Assembly: GCF_030848805.1 (NCBI RefSeq)
Contig: NC_092366.1
Location: 3,286,001 to 3,350,000 of the forward strand
Direction of reading: 5' to 3'
DNA length: 64,000 bases
From: Temnothorax longispinosus
Taxonomy: Eukaryota > Arthropoda > Insecta > Hymenoptera > Formicidae
The position numbers were made by a program, and so were the translations under genes. The notes beneath the pieces were generated by a model, which saw nothing but the letters and a program-made list of their open reading frames with translations, was not told the DNA's origin and did no database searches. Below, piece after piece: positions 1 through 12,737 of the stretch; within the stretch, counting starts at the first letter, position 1, and the number at the start of each line of letters is the position of its first letter.

Positions 1-2052
1 ATATCGGTCCATTACCGTTATGCACTACGGTATCCTGAAGTTAATTAATTCACAATAAATTCTTCCTTTACTTCCCTTCCATTCTTTTTTGTTTACCCTT
101 CTCTCGTCTTTCACTTTAGCTTCGATTTTTTTTTTAATTTAAGCTTTTATTAACGTCAATTGCCTGCTATCAAATCTTCAGATCCAAGGGCTTCTCTTAA
201 GCCCAAGTCGAGGTTTACCACTGTCCCCGGTTGAAAACTGACCGCACCCAGCGATTAATTCCTCGTTCAGCTAGCTTTCACGTACATTTGCGATGCACGT
301 CGAAAGAAGGGGAAAAGGAGGAATTGTGAGAATGAGGAAAGCGCCGCGCCACGCCGCGCCGCGCTGCGCAGGATATGTTTACCGTTACCGTGCACGATCG
401 CCGCGTCGATGACCCCGCGGCTCGTTTAATGGTGATTATAGGAGAACGTGGACACACAGTGTGCGCCGCGGCGTCGTAAAACGATGATTTAGGCCGTCGT
501 TGGTCGATCCGCGGATGACAACGACAATCTCGTGACGCGGAATCGCCGATCTACGTCGAGATGCGCTCGCGGATGTCGTCGTTTTCTTAAGCAGATTATT
601 TACCGACCTGGCGCCACACACATAAGCATACATAATCCAATGATGGCTTAGAATTATGCGGATTTTCAGCAGCATTATATAGTGGAACTTACAGCGTACG
701 TTATTTACCAAAATTCTTCACTATTTATCATTATTTAATTTGAAGATTATACAATAATTGTTGCAAATTATAAAACGTTTGCTTAGATCCTTTATCGATT
801 AATCGGCTATCGGATGACGATGACAACAACGACGGCGTATCCGATCTGATCGTCGCGGCTCGTAAAAGAGCCTCTCCGGGGAAAACGGAGGTCTCCCATT
901 TTCTGCTCTTCCTTCTTCCTGGTGTCCAGGAAGTGACAATCGGGTATAACGCGATACGACTTTGTGCCTCGAGCCCGTCGTTTACGGTAGCCTAAGGGCC
1001 CGTTTCGGAGCTGGGCGAGCCGATATCGCCGTTTCCTAGATCCCAACGAGAGATCATCAGCTGCGTCTCCGCCGCTTCGCAACAGAACAATACGGTCTGA
1101 CCGATATTTCAATGAAAATTGAGACCGAAGCCTGTTTATACTGGCACGACACGTTTACGACATTGTCATTAAAGCATAAAAAGCAACGAATGAACAGTGT
1201 TCCACGAATTGCACGATCGTTTACAGAACAGATAAATGCTGCATTAAGAAATATATTATAAAGATAAATATTTTTAAGATAAATATTGAAAATTAAGGAT
1301 TTAAAAAGAGAGTAGCATATCAAAAACAAAAATCTTACAGGAGAATGCAACATCCGTTCCTATAAATAATATCTCTTCGTTTTAAATATTACTTTTAAAC
1401 AGATTTACTTCTTGCATCATAAATAACCTCGTAAATGACAATAGCAACATATATTATTAGTAATTTTAATTAGTTATCGATATAATTTGAAGAGAATATT
1501 TGCAGTTATTTTATATCAAATCAATTTCACTCACCGAAATTATGATAATCCGATATTCTAATCCGGTACATAATCTGCCATTTTTTCTCGGCATTACGAA
1601 TCTCGAAAGACTCGATCGGATAATTGTGATTAATATTCTCATAAATAATCTTGTAACTTCTACGGTGTGCTGTCGACTTTAGCGTAACGAAATCTGAAGA
1701 ACGCGATACTCGCAGGCCTTCTTTGTATTAATCCCTCGATCAAAATCGCTTGAAATTACAACGGTTTTAACTCGCCATTCATTTCTTGTCATTCTCTTTC
1801 TCCATCCTTGGACATGACGGATTCCGGAAAATTCAAACGGACAGTTGCGATTAATACGTTTCTCCCTCTGTTCCTCCATCTCTCTCTCTCGGCGGAGAAC
1901 GGACTGGTCCGGTGGCTGTCTTTTCTCGGTGACCGCTCATTACGACGTATACGCGCGAGGTCGTTACAGTCACTGTAAAGGCATAATTGCATACGAGCGG
2001 AACGGCGGCGCTCGTAAAAATGCCGCGCGTTTTCCACACCAACGCGCACACA

Positions 2053-2079
2053 GGCACGCACGCACGTACGCACGCACGC
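2053..2079. repeat. (ACGC)n-like microsatellite
   Basis: Short imperfect tetranucleotide repeat of ACGC with one GTAC interruption, inside a CpG-rich block. It has no visible coding role. Confidence 0.8.
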
Positions 2080-2545
2080 CGGACGTCTAGTTAGCTAGGA
2101 TGACCGTGCGCATTTTAAAGTATCTACACAGAGGCGCGCGCGAACACGATCTTAAATCAATATTCAGACGGCAGGTGCGCGTCGCGTCGCGCTAATCAAG
2201 CCGACGCGATTTAATTAATCAGTAGGTTGCGCCGCGCGGTCGGAAAGAAGGCGAGTTTTACTTCGGACGCGTACAATGAGCTGCGGTCGCGACTGTGGTT
2301 TTACTGGCGCGTTTCACTGTTCTTATATTTCCAGGGTTCTTGCTTGTAACGCGAAAGTATACATGCGTCTTGCATCCTCGTCTCGATATTTACGTTCATT
2401 GCTAAAATTTGCAAATTTTTTTAAATATGGAAAAGTCAAAATTAGGCGGCTGCATTTGGCGAACTGCACTGAGTAATTATAGGAATAATGGCTCTTTATC
2501 CTGCGTCCATTTGGTTTATTAATAATTTCGGTTTATTAATATAAC

Positions 2546-2559
2546 TGCGCGCGCGCGCG
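2546..2559. repeat. Short (CG)n run
   Basis: Fourteen bases of alternating C and G in an AT-rich spacer. It is potentially Z-DNA forming, and it shows that CpG is not depleted here. Confidence 0.7.
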
Positions 2560-4181
2560 AAGTACCTACATTTGCGAATATCAATTTAATTCTCCATCAA
2601 ATTACTTCAATAATATCACTCGCAATAGACTTTCAGCTAAAATTCCTATTTAGAATCCTGAATTCTATATTCGTACTAGCCAAATAGTTTCAGCATTATT
2701 ACACGAAATATAATTCTTTAATACGTAAACCTGGATAATTGCTTATTTAAATTTCCGCGAAATTTACTCTAAAAAAATAAAACTCAGACGAACACGCATC
2801 GAGAATTGCTCCTACATTTATCAAATATTTTTAATTTTCTCTTTACAACAATGCTGCCAAGTATACAGTCATCATGAGCTACTCATGTTCTCGCGTGTGT
2901 CGAGACAAAATCTCGACAATCTTTAAAACAGCATTCTGCCCGAGGAAAGATATTGCAGATACTCGACTTGAATTCACAAGAGAAAAAAGAACAGAATCGG
3001 TAAGAGGACAAGGTGGCGACGGCAGCGACAACAATGACGACGGTTTTAAACCGTAATAGCGTAACGATATGGAAGAAAAGGAAGAAACGGAAACGAGACG
3101 AGGGAATCGAGGAACCGGTTCTTACGGCACCTGCGGATCTAGCGTTTCTTTTGTTCGCGTTATCGCCACCGCGAAACCGCAAATATGCACGCGGAGAGAA
3201 CGAACTGGGTGGACTGCCGCGCCGCGACACCCCTCGTAGAGTCGCTCCCGTTTTTCGCTTGCGACCCCAACGTCGCCGATCACCCATAGCCCCGGGGGCT
3301 GGCTTTCCCCTCAAGGGGGGGAGCGCGACCCCTCGCACTTGGAAAATAATTCTATTAGGTTATATCGTGGTCTCTGCGTGCAAGAGAATAAACGCGCGTC
3401 TCGCATGAGGGTGGGCCGTGCGGCGTCCTTGCGATTCGTCGCGAACTGAACGGGAGACAGTGGTGGTGTACGTGTGCGGTGACGGTGCGGTTTACGACGG
3501 TCGTCGTGGTGGGCCGAATCACTTCGCAACATCAAACCCAATTGTTACGCTCCCAGCCGCTCTCCTAATCAATTTTATTTAGCTCGCGTAATTGCGAGCG
3601 ATCTATTAGATCAGCCGGACGAATAGCGCTGTCTTCCTACAGATTTTTCCGTTCAGGAACGGAGTGTGATTGCATTCTTTCCATCGGTACCTTATAAAGT
3701 CCTATATAAAACCTTGCCATGTATAAAAGACGAAAGCTTCTGGAAAAAATCAGAGATAAATGGCTAAGAGAAGGATTGAAGCGAGATTTTTGCAATTCCC
3801 TAATTTTGCTTTCATAATCTCCTCTTGTCCTAATTTCAATAATACTCGACGCATCGTCTCGGTCGGAGATACGGGATATTCGGGGGATACAAAGCGACGT
3901 TAGAGTCGGTTCGTTGCTGACTTTTTCGTGATTTATCCGCCGGCGGGAGCGCGGCGTCATTACTTTTTCGTAGAGGAGCGCACCGCGCGCGTTCTCCTCT
4001 CTCGACCTCGCTCCCGGGGTCTGCCATGTCAAGCTGACGCCGAGCGCGCGCGATGTTAATGCGCCTTCCTCGTGCGCGCGATCTTTTTTTACCTCCCCCC
4101 CGGTTCGGGATCTAACGGGTCGTCTTCTGCGTTTTCGGGCGTCCTTGGCGATGGTGGTCGGTGCGCGCTGGCTGCTGCTTA

Positions 4182-4199
4182 GCTGCTGCTGCTGCTGCT
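4182..4199. repeat. (CTG)n trinucleotide run
   Basis: An uninterrupted run of about six GCT/CTG units in a CpG-rich block. An open frame crosses it (polycysteine/serine-like) but shows no other protein-like character, so it is treated as a microsatellite. Confidence 0.7.
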
Positions 4200-6742
4200 C
4201 TATCTCGCGCGCCTATAAATCAAGGATGGGCGGAACCGACATGGAGAGACACCGTAGAGGTTGGAAGGAAACCCGTCTCTCGAAGCAACGCCTGGTTGAA
4301 TTTATTGCGGGGCGAAGGCGAAGAGACCGCGCGCTCTCTCTGTCTTTCTCTCTCCCTATCTTTCCTCTTTCCTTCCCCATTCCGACTCTTCCTCTCCTTA
4401 TCCGCCGCTAGAACGTCCGCCGCTGTTCTAGCCTCGCCTCCTCCTCTGCTCCATCTCCGACATATTTAGATATCAAAGCACGATAATTGGTATTATGCTG
4501 CGGATAATCGGCGGTACGAACCCCGGGATTCATCGAAGAGATAAACAGAATCGTTAAGTCTTGGCTCTGCGGTTTGTACAAGTGCATTAGCGAAAGTATG
4601 CGTGTTATTTAAATTTCTGGAGTCATCTCGAATTATTAAAATATGTATTTCATAGTATCTCTTATCTTATTGATTTTGCAAAAATCATTATTCATATGCT
4701 ATTTCCTTCATAGCTACAACAAGCAATTTTAGAGATTTTGTATAATTGTCATTTGTGACTGATCATCACACACACATTTGCTATGCCATTATAAAAAAAA
4801 AGCAATATTTTTACTTCTCTAATAGTTTTTTTCCTGTTTTATTAAACTTTTATTTTACTAATCACCTTTATAGTCGTTAAAGTGGTGTTTCTTTTCCTCA
4901 TTTATTTCTTGCGATACCAAATCGTGATATCAAAAGTTAAAAATTTCCTTGGGAAAGCTTCCTGCCCTCTCTCGTAAGACTTAACGCGCTTGAGCGACCT
5001 ATGGGCGAACGAAACTTCATTAAGCAAAATCGGAAGCGAGGATGCCTCGTTCTTCTTTTGAAGCGACGCGACCGGAGGCTTCGGTGAAAAACACTTTGCG
5101 CGTCCCGTTCTGCCCCTTAATCGCCGTATAATATAAGCCATAATATCACAAACTCGTAACTTGAGCCTTTGTAAGCGCGCGCCCGCGCTATCGCTTCTCC
5201 GACGCGCTATCGTGCCCGGAAGCGCATATCGCGCGGGGATTCACGTTTCTATCTTGGCATTCGCATGAGAGCATCGACAGAGAGGGCGATCTCTCGGTTA
5301 CGTCGCAAAATCCGGATGATGGTCACTTACGCTTTGACAAAAAGAAACATCGATACTTTTCTTGTGAGATTTCGATATTTCGACATCGAAACCTCAAATA
5401 AAAAATATCAGACATGCTGATGGTGCGTAATTTTCTCCTTCTAATTTTGTGTTTCATGTATTCCTTTTTTCGCGTTCGTTTTGTTTAGATCTTTTCTTGA
5501 AATAAGTTTGATTAATATCTGAAAAATTTTCTTTGTGTAATAATTACATTATATGTATATAATCTTTGGATGATATTAGTGATAGAAAATACACTGTAAT
5601 ATCTTAAATTTTATAATTTTCTTTATGCTCACACATTGATATTATTTATATATACACATAATGTATGTATTTATTCATCGTATGTCACAAAACTTTGTAC
5701 ATCTAATTTTAAATTATTCCGCAATCTAGACATCCGTTGTCTCAACTCTTCAGTCTGTTTTCTTTGTTGCTGCCGAGATTTCGATTTGAAGACGAATCGT
5801 AGCGACGCGACGATTCGTTATCGCGAAAACTCGCTCGTCCCCGATAATCGTCGCGACAGCTGTCGCTCGCAAAGTTTGACGTTAACGCGACCACTTTCTA
5901 CTGACCTTTCGCGGATAATGCGCGTTAGCTACGTGCGCTCGCTTATTTCATAATGCATAGATATGCCGAGGGTGACCGAGGGTGGTCCGTGACATATAGT
6001 CTAAATCTAAAGCTATTATTATGACTGTCAAATTTAGAATCGCGATTCAGGCAAGAATGAAACAAATTACGATAAAACGAAATAGTTGAAAGAATATGCA
6101 TCCTATGTTATCAATTTCTCATCGTATGTTTAAAGCGGATTATTGAAATCTATACTTTACGTTCATATATTGGAGAATTGTATCCCACTGGTATGTTAAT
6201 TATTTTCTCCCATCGACAGAAACATTCATTAAAAAGAGAGATAGAGATTGAATCTACGCGTTAGACGACTTGCGCTTTTGTCCAATATCATATATAATAT
6301 CTGCCATTGATATCTTTCGCGCCGCTTTATCGCGTGCGTGATTTAACGCGAAATTAGATCGCGGAACGAGACGGCGAGCGAAATCGATGATGAGTAATCG
6401 CGCTATCAGCCGCCGTGTGAAAGGGCAGCGGTGGAGCACGTGCATATCCTTGAAATCGTGCGCATTAACGCGTGCGCGCGCGCGATGCATCTCGCATGCC
6501 ACGCTCGCGAGCGATGCGTGACAACCGACTGCCTCTCTCTCCGCCGTGTGCAAGAAGCAACCGCCGTGCACCGCCTCCGAACTTCCGGCAGAAGGCGTTC
6601 AGTAATTATACTGACCTGCCCCACGACAACGAGATCGGAACGCGCTAGACCGAGGCTGTTATTCATTAGAAGAGACGTTATTCCAATTTACACCGTTCGT
6701 TAGTAGCATCGATAATAATAATATTAGAGGAAGTAATTTATA

Positions 6743-6963
6743 CACTGAGAAAAAATATTTAGTTCTAAAAGAATATTCATTAGGGCTTCTAACAGCTTAT
6801 TTACATAATATAATACACATATTTATTTAGAATTAAATATTTTTACTTAATTTAAATACAAATATCTAATTCTAAATAAATATATGTATTACATTAAGTA
6901 AATAAGCTGTTAGGAGTCACTTAATAAATATTTTTTTGGATCTAAATATTTTTTTTCTGAGTG
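6743..6963. mobile_element. Palindromic MITE, TA-flanked (Tc1/mariner-type ends)
   Basis: The 221-bp unit is close to one full inverted repeat: the left half beginning CACTGAGAAAAAATATTTAG pairs with the reverse complement of the right half, which ends in CTGAGTG. TA lies immediately outside each end (6741-6742 and 6964-6965), as expected for the target duplication of Tc1/mariner-group elements. It encodes no protein, so it would be a non-autonomous element. It sits in the putative svp intron between two CpG-rich blocks. Family assignment rests on the TA flank and long terminal inverted repeats only. Confidence 0.8.
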
Positions 6964-6965
6964 TA

Positions 6966-9900
6966 CATAAACGCTAATCAATATGGTGCCATAAAAAAGA
7001 TAATTTCTCCTGGAATTTGTTTTATGAAAAAAAATTTTGGATGACGTAAATGTTACATTCGCCTGGAGAACACTGCGATATATTCTTACACATTTAAATG
7101 CTGCTTCGGTTATACGTCAGTGTCTTCCGTATCTTCTCTCTAAACCGAACTCTTTCAGCCCCGCGCTATTAGCGATACCTTACTCGCTCTGATATCATCG
7201 GCACGCTTCACGCATCGTGCGTGCGACATTATCAACGACGGTTCTAACGAGGTCGGACACATTAGTCATGGCACTGTAAGTGTAGCTGAAAGATCTAAGA
7301 TCGATTCGCGCCTTTTAATAAAGTCTCGCTAATGATCAAACTGATTATTGTGGGCCCACCTCTGGCATCGTAATATCGCATTTCTCGTTCTCTCTTTCTC
7401 TCTCTCTGTTTCTCTCGTGTATTCCCGATCGTGTTACGATCGCCGATCTCGGAAGGCGGTAAATTACGATTTACCATTCGGACACTTCGGGGCGGCAACG
7501 CGCGCTTCGCGCGCTAAGAACTGGTTTTCCAGCCATTACTCGCGACCGGCCGTCACGTTTCGCATAAACGCACCAGCAGGATATTGCGTTTACGGCATAA
7601 GTCCGCGCGCGCGCATAGAAATATACACGCTCGCGATATAATATAGCGCGGCATATTGTAAAACAGTGTGGCTGTATATATCAGCTATCTCAGGATCGTT
7701 CTCGCTATCGGGAAAGGCTCCGAGGTTGCCCGCTCGAAAGAACTCTCCGCGTGTAAACTAATAATAGCTTCGCAAACAAAATAGCGGATTGAATAAGTTA
7801 TCGAGTGAAGCCACGGATGAAAGCGTTACGAAAGCATTTATGCGTAGGATGACGCGTCATTCTTGTTTAATGTGCACGAAAAAATATAATGGCTTTTATA
7901 CGTTACGAATTACAAATTGATTTTCGTATCTTGTATCTTTCATTATTACAGCGACGATATGAGGACGAATTATATATTTCGAAGTGTAAGAATAACTTTA
8001 GCTTGGCTTTAAATTTTAATTTATTGCGTCTAAGCTTTGGCCAACGTATCTGCTTTCCAAAGCGCGTTTCTATAATTCAATAAAAGGACAAGTTCATACA
8101 GTTAACGTACACATCAAAATATTATGACGTTAATAAAAAAAATTATTTCTTTTAGAATCTATGTGTTCGCTTCAATTAATTTCTCTTTCTCCAGTTTAGA
8201 TCTAATAAAACTAAACTTTTTCACAAGCTAACTCTTTTTTTATTTCTTTCCGAGAGGTTAATCGAGGTGTTCTCGACGCGAGGAGAAACAAGCGGTGCTC
8301 GATAGAGCGATCGATCTTTCGACGCGCATTAGCGGAGCGTGAAACACACACACGCGACGTGCGGTGGGGACGAAATGGAATTGAATGAATCGGCGCGCTC
8401 GCTTGCGTAAACTCACGCGTGCCTACGGTAAAGGGTTACATGCGGCGAAAGAGAGAGAAAAAAAGAAAATGAAAGAGAGAGAGAGAGAGAGAGACGCAAA
8501 GATCGTTATGTCGGTTTCGCAAGAGTCGCCACGCAGGAAAAGCACGATCCCATTACCCGGTGCGTAAGTAATCATTTTCTCGTGGCAAAAAGGCACCTTG
8601 CGCAGCGGAGACACCGGCGTGTCGCGCCGGCGATCCAGATGTTTCAGCGATTAAAGAGCTTTACCCGCTTTATACGCCGCGTCCGGCCACGTATAATGAG
8701 CGTGCTCTCTCGGATGCTAATGCGCGCCGCGGCACGTGCATCCAGGCACCGATCGATTAACCCTTCGAACGGCGGATCGGCGCCGTTTGACTCGATCGAC
8801 GCGCGCGATCGCGCGAATATATGCGTCGAGATAATTATAGCAATTTTAATGATGAAATCGCTCGTGGCGGGACGCCTGGAGTAGGAAAATCTCTCGCATT
8901 GCGGTGAGAATTACGCGATATGGCCCCGCTCGATCGAAAACCGATCGACGTTAGACGTTAGGCCAACTGGAGAGCGTTTACATCAGTTTTATCGCTATTG
9001 AGACGTCGCGTCGTGGAGAGTAGAATTAAAGCTGCAAATTATATACATATATTCATGCCTCTATTTACGTCTGCAGCGGAGAAAACAAATTGCCGGGAAG
9101 CAAGATGGAAATGTGCAATTATGTGAATGTATATCGTTTAGATTGATTATCTCTATATTAATCAACGGGAAATAACGACTTTTAACAACGGAAAGCCATA
9201 ATCGATAGATTTAAAACTCTACTTACTTTCGCTGTACATCTAATTACCGCAATTATTTTATATTGTAAATGAATAAGTACTATATATCCGCGTATTATCC
9301 GCGTAACCAATTTGCAATGAAGCGCCCCGTGGAGCGGATAGAATCCGACACTCTTGTCGACCGGTGAAGATTCTTTAAAATATGCCTCGATCCGCCCTAA
9401 GAGGATCACACGGCGGCTAAGTCAACAGTCACCCACCTCTCGCGCGCGAGAACACGCGCATACGCCCGAAAATTAAGTATGTAAAATCCAACGGCGCGCT
9501 TAAATATTCAAGGCTAAATTTATTACGAAAACAGGATAGCGGGACGGGCCCGGCTATCCTCGGTGGTGTCGGGTTAACAAAGAGCGACCGACGTTTTAAT
9601 TGGAATCGAAGTAACGCCCGGCTCTCTCTCCACCGGCCACGAATGTCCGGCGTGACTGTTCGGCTCGCTCTCGCAGCCGGCTACAATGTGTTTCCCGGGG
9701 TTTCTGCGCTCCTCTGAGCTGACGTTGATCTGGTTGGAAACTCGCCGCAGCCTCGCCAGCCACGGAGGAGAGAAAAAGACAGAAAGAGAGAGAGTGCATC
9801 GCTTATCGCAAGCGCGAACGCGAGCGACAGCTCCATTAACGCTCGCCGCAGGAATCCGCGAGCAGAACGACTCCGTAGAGCTCTTTTATTTATATTCCCT

Positions 9901-10867
9901 CGCTGCCGCGATCTCTCATCCTGCCTACCATGTCGCGATTCCGCGAACGTCTGCGAACGATACGCGGCGCAACAGCGCTTACGGGATACGTACCGCGGAT
10001 AATTGAAGGCGGAAAGTCTGAGACGTGTTATTTGTCAAATTAAGAAATCTCTCGGTTACGATCACAAAAATACACCCTGTTATTTAAAATACACGCGCTA
10101 ATAACATGTCCAGTGAAGTGGCATAGAGGCGAAGTGGGATAGGTGTTAGGGTTCTTCACAAGAACAATTATGATAGATAAATAGAAAATCGATTATGTGC
10201 GCGAACATATGTATTATATTATTAATTCCTTTTATAACTTTCTGGTTCGCCCAACAGCAATGTGCTCCCAAGAATGGCTTACAAATATCAATGTATAATT
10301 TTCCATTGATATTAACAACTGTAAATATTTTAGGAGCATATTCTGAAATATTTTCTACACCGAAAATGATATAAGGATATGCTGAATTATATCAATAAAA
10401 GATTCATGCTCACAGATTACAAATCGCATTATTCAACTTTGTCCTCGTCGGTTTAAAATTTTGTTGAAAATCTCGAATCTCGCGTTTTAATGTCGATCGC
10501 GACTCAAAGAGAAACGCGTGTATTATAAATGACGAAATGGCAACAAAATGATAAACCGAAGCGCGTCCACTTAACCCGTTCCCTCGGAACAAAGGAGACG
10601 GAGCAGCCTGGGCACCCTCGCCTCTCGGTAGCGTCAATCTCGCGGGCCGAAAATCGCATTACTCCACCGGCGAGAAAGCAATCTCTGCCGTTGCCGCTCT
10701 CGGAAGGAGGACGTCTGCGGATATAAAATATGCCGGAAGGAGATTCCGCTTTTACCGCGTCTCGCCACCGCCGACCCTATGCGCGTCATTCTACCCCCGA
10801 AAAGTGATCACCTCGTAGACGCCGAGCTCGCCGGAAGAGATGAGAGTGGTTTTAAAGCTGGCGTGTA

Positions 10868-10869
<2 letters not shown>
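6966..10869 (+). other. Non-coding, probable svp intron, part 2
   Basis: CpG-rich blocks at about 7090-7880, 8240-9010, 9280-10010 and 10430-10860 are separated by AT-rich stretches. No exon with a recognisable protein is seen. The open frames (for example 8582-8884 and 9686-10006 on the plus strand) are Arg/Ala/Ser-rich with no domain, and overlap open frames on the other strand. Confidence 0.5.
8475..8494. repeat. (GA)n microsatellite
   Basis: Twenty bases of perfect GA repeat. GA tracts are binding sites of GAGA-type factors in insects, but a role here is inference. Confidence 0.85.

Positions 10870-10909
<40 letters not shown>
10870..10909. repeat. (CT)n microsatellite, 40 bp
   Basis: Perfect 40-bp TC/CT repeat at the edge of a CpG-rich block in the putative svp intron. 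It is the longest dinucleotide repeat upstream of the svp exon. Confidence 0.9.
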
Positions 10910-10911
<2 letters not shown>

Positions 10912-11592
10912 GACTCGATATTCTCGACTTCGCGTTCACCATACTGCTCGCGAATATGTAACTAGAATGTTCACTTACAGTATATTTGACAGGAGAAATT
11001 GAGTTGAATTTAGTTTATAGTATACTCTTTGGAGTTTGTACTAATGAAAAATGTAATCATAAAATCATAATACTTAATCTCATGTCTTAAAACTGCAATT
11101 TTGGATATAAGAAAGTCTTGACGCTAACTTGCGTCGAGGAAGGCTGTAGGAAGATGAACGATTTGTAAATCATGCAGTTGTACTAACAAGTCAATTGTCA
11201 TTTCCTTTTTCAATTAAACTCCCTTATAGGTAAGAACAAGAGTTAGGAGAGTCAAATCATGAATTGTATTGCATTATCGAATCTTATCTCATTCCACAGT
11301 TTTGTCTCTAAAGATACTAAGGAGGTTTTTCACGCTTTCGAAAGAAGGACTTTCGCGTGGACGAGGTTGCGGGCGGGAAACGCGCGAGGCACGCATTGAA
11401 ACGGGACGATAGGGAACGCTCTCAAAGGCCCGAGGCAAGGCCTGACATTTGGTTACTGACATTTTCACCCCGGGGTTGACGGCGGGCAACCCTTTGGCGT
11501 TGCCCGCGCTCAATCACTCCATTGTCTCGGCCGGCGCGCTCGTTTTATGCTCGCGTCAACGCTTCATTATAGGGCCCGGGAGGGTACGGGAA

Positions 11593-11646
11593 GGGGGGGG
11601 CGGAGATGGCGGCAGGGGGGGAGGGAGGGCCAGCAGGCCGGGGGGC
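11593..11646 (+). other. G-run cluster, G-quadruplex candidate
   Basis: Runs of 8, 7, 3, 3 and 6 G on the plus strand, the last four separated by loops of 1, 1 and 10 bases, and the first by 14. The middle part, with a seven-G run followed by two G3 runs at one-base spacing, fits the usual quadruplex pattern. It lies in a CpG-rich block. Confidence 0.6.
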
Positions 11647-12665
11647 GCAACCGAGTCCGGTCGAGTTGGCTTCTATAGCCCACGTGCCCGCCACATTGTC
11701 TATCCCAAGAATACATTACGCGCCCACGCGATCGTCCGGCACGCGGCTCTCCGACGGTAGAGAGGTATCTCCTCGTCGACTTCGCCAACGTCAAGCCGGC
11801 TATCGATATCCGCGATCGCGATCGAGGCGCGATGAGCCCGTCGAGCGTGTCGATGTACGTGCGCATGGATAATGCATAACGCCCCGCGCCGGCTTCGCCA
11901 TAAATTTCAACGTAGAAATTGAAACCAATGCAATTCCGGTGACTTCAATATTTATATATATCTACACACTTTGCAATTTTTCTATATTTTGGTGGATTAT
12001 TTTCGTAAGAAAAGTTAAAGGGCGAGATGTTGCGTTAGCTTTAAGTGCCGCTCTAAAGCACAGATTCAAGTCAACGTTTAGTGGATTCCACTGCGGATAC
12101 TATAAATATGGAAACTGTATCTTTTACCGCGTTAGATATTAATATTATTGAAATTTTGTATTATATGAAATATGAATATTGCTGAAAAAATTTATGCGAT
12201 AAATAAATACTCGTGTTGATTTATACTATTTATAGGTAATTATAGATTGAAGAGATTTTGATATCTGCTCGCACAAGAAAATATTACAAGAAAATAATCC
12301 TAAGAATCGATCAATTTTGTATTGAGACTACAAAAAATAGCACTCACAGTTATAATAATGGTGAGATGCGTCGCAAAACCGAAACTACCGTGTTATGTGT
12401 CGAACGAGTCGCTTTAATTAAAATGACCTAGCTGAAAATAAACGATCGCATTACGGGAGCGAACGAGTGAGAAAGAGAGAGAGAGGGAGACAGGGAAGGG
12501 GGGGGGGCAAAGGTGAGGTCGCGCTTGAAGCATCGCAAAGTGGAAGCTGAGTAAAACTCTGTTGGAAGGTAATTGATGCGAAGTTACCGAGGTCGGGCGA
12601 GGTCGAAGCGGGGATCGAGGGCCTCGTCGGCACCGTTATATCGCATCGGTCGGTCGGTTGGTCCA

Positions 12666-12737
12666 CTCCACCATCATCACCACCACCACCACCGCCAACC
12701 ACCACCACCGCCAACCACCACCGCCGCCAACCGCCGC
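12666..12737. repeat. CCA/CCG trinucleotide repeat
   Basis: Imperfect repeat of CAC, CCG and CAA triplets. The plus-strand frames read as His/Pro/Thr runs and the minus frame as Gly/Val. None is part of a recognisable protein. Confidence 0.8.

Larger units (their letters stand above)
1..6740 (+). other. Non-coding, probable svp intron, part 1
   Basis: No recognisable exon, RNA gene or transposon open reading frame on either strand. CpG-rich blocks of a few hundred bases (about 300-660, 800-1100, 1700-2300, 2880-3620, 3830-4470, 4900-5340, 5750-5960, 6250-6700) alternate with AT-rich spacers. The open frames here lie in the CpG-rich blocks, often in several frames at once, and match no family I know. 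The block at 3285-3330 contains a self-complementary C/G run. Assignment to the svp last intron is inference from the lone svp terminal exon downstream; part could be upstream of the gene. Confidence 0.5.

Noticed and set aside
2883..3338. 151-codon minus-strand open frame, overlapping a 131-codon plus-strand frame
   Set aside because: Two-strand openness from base composition; no protein family recognised.
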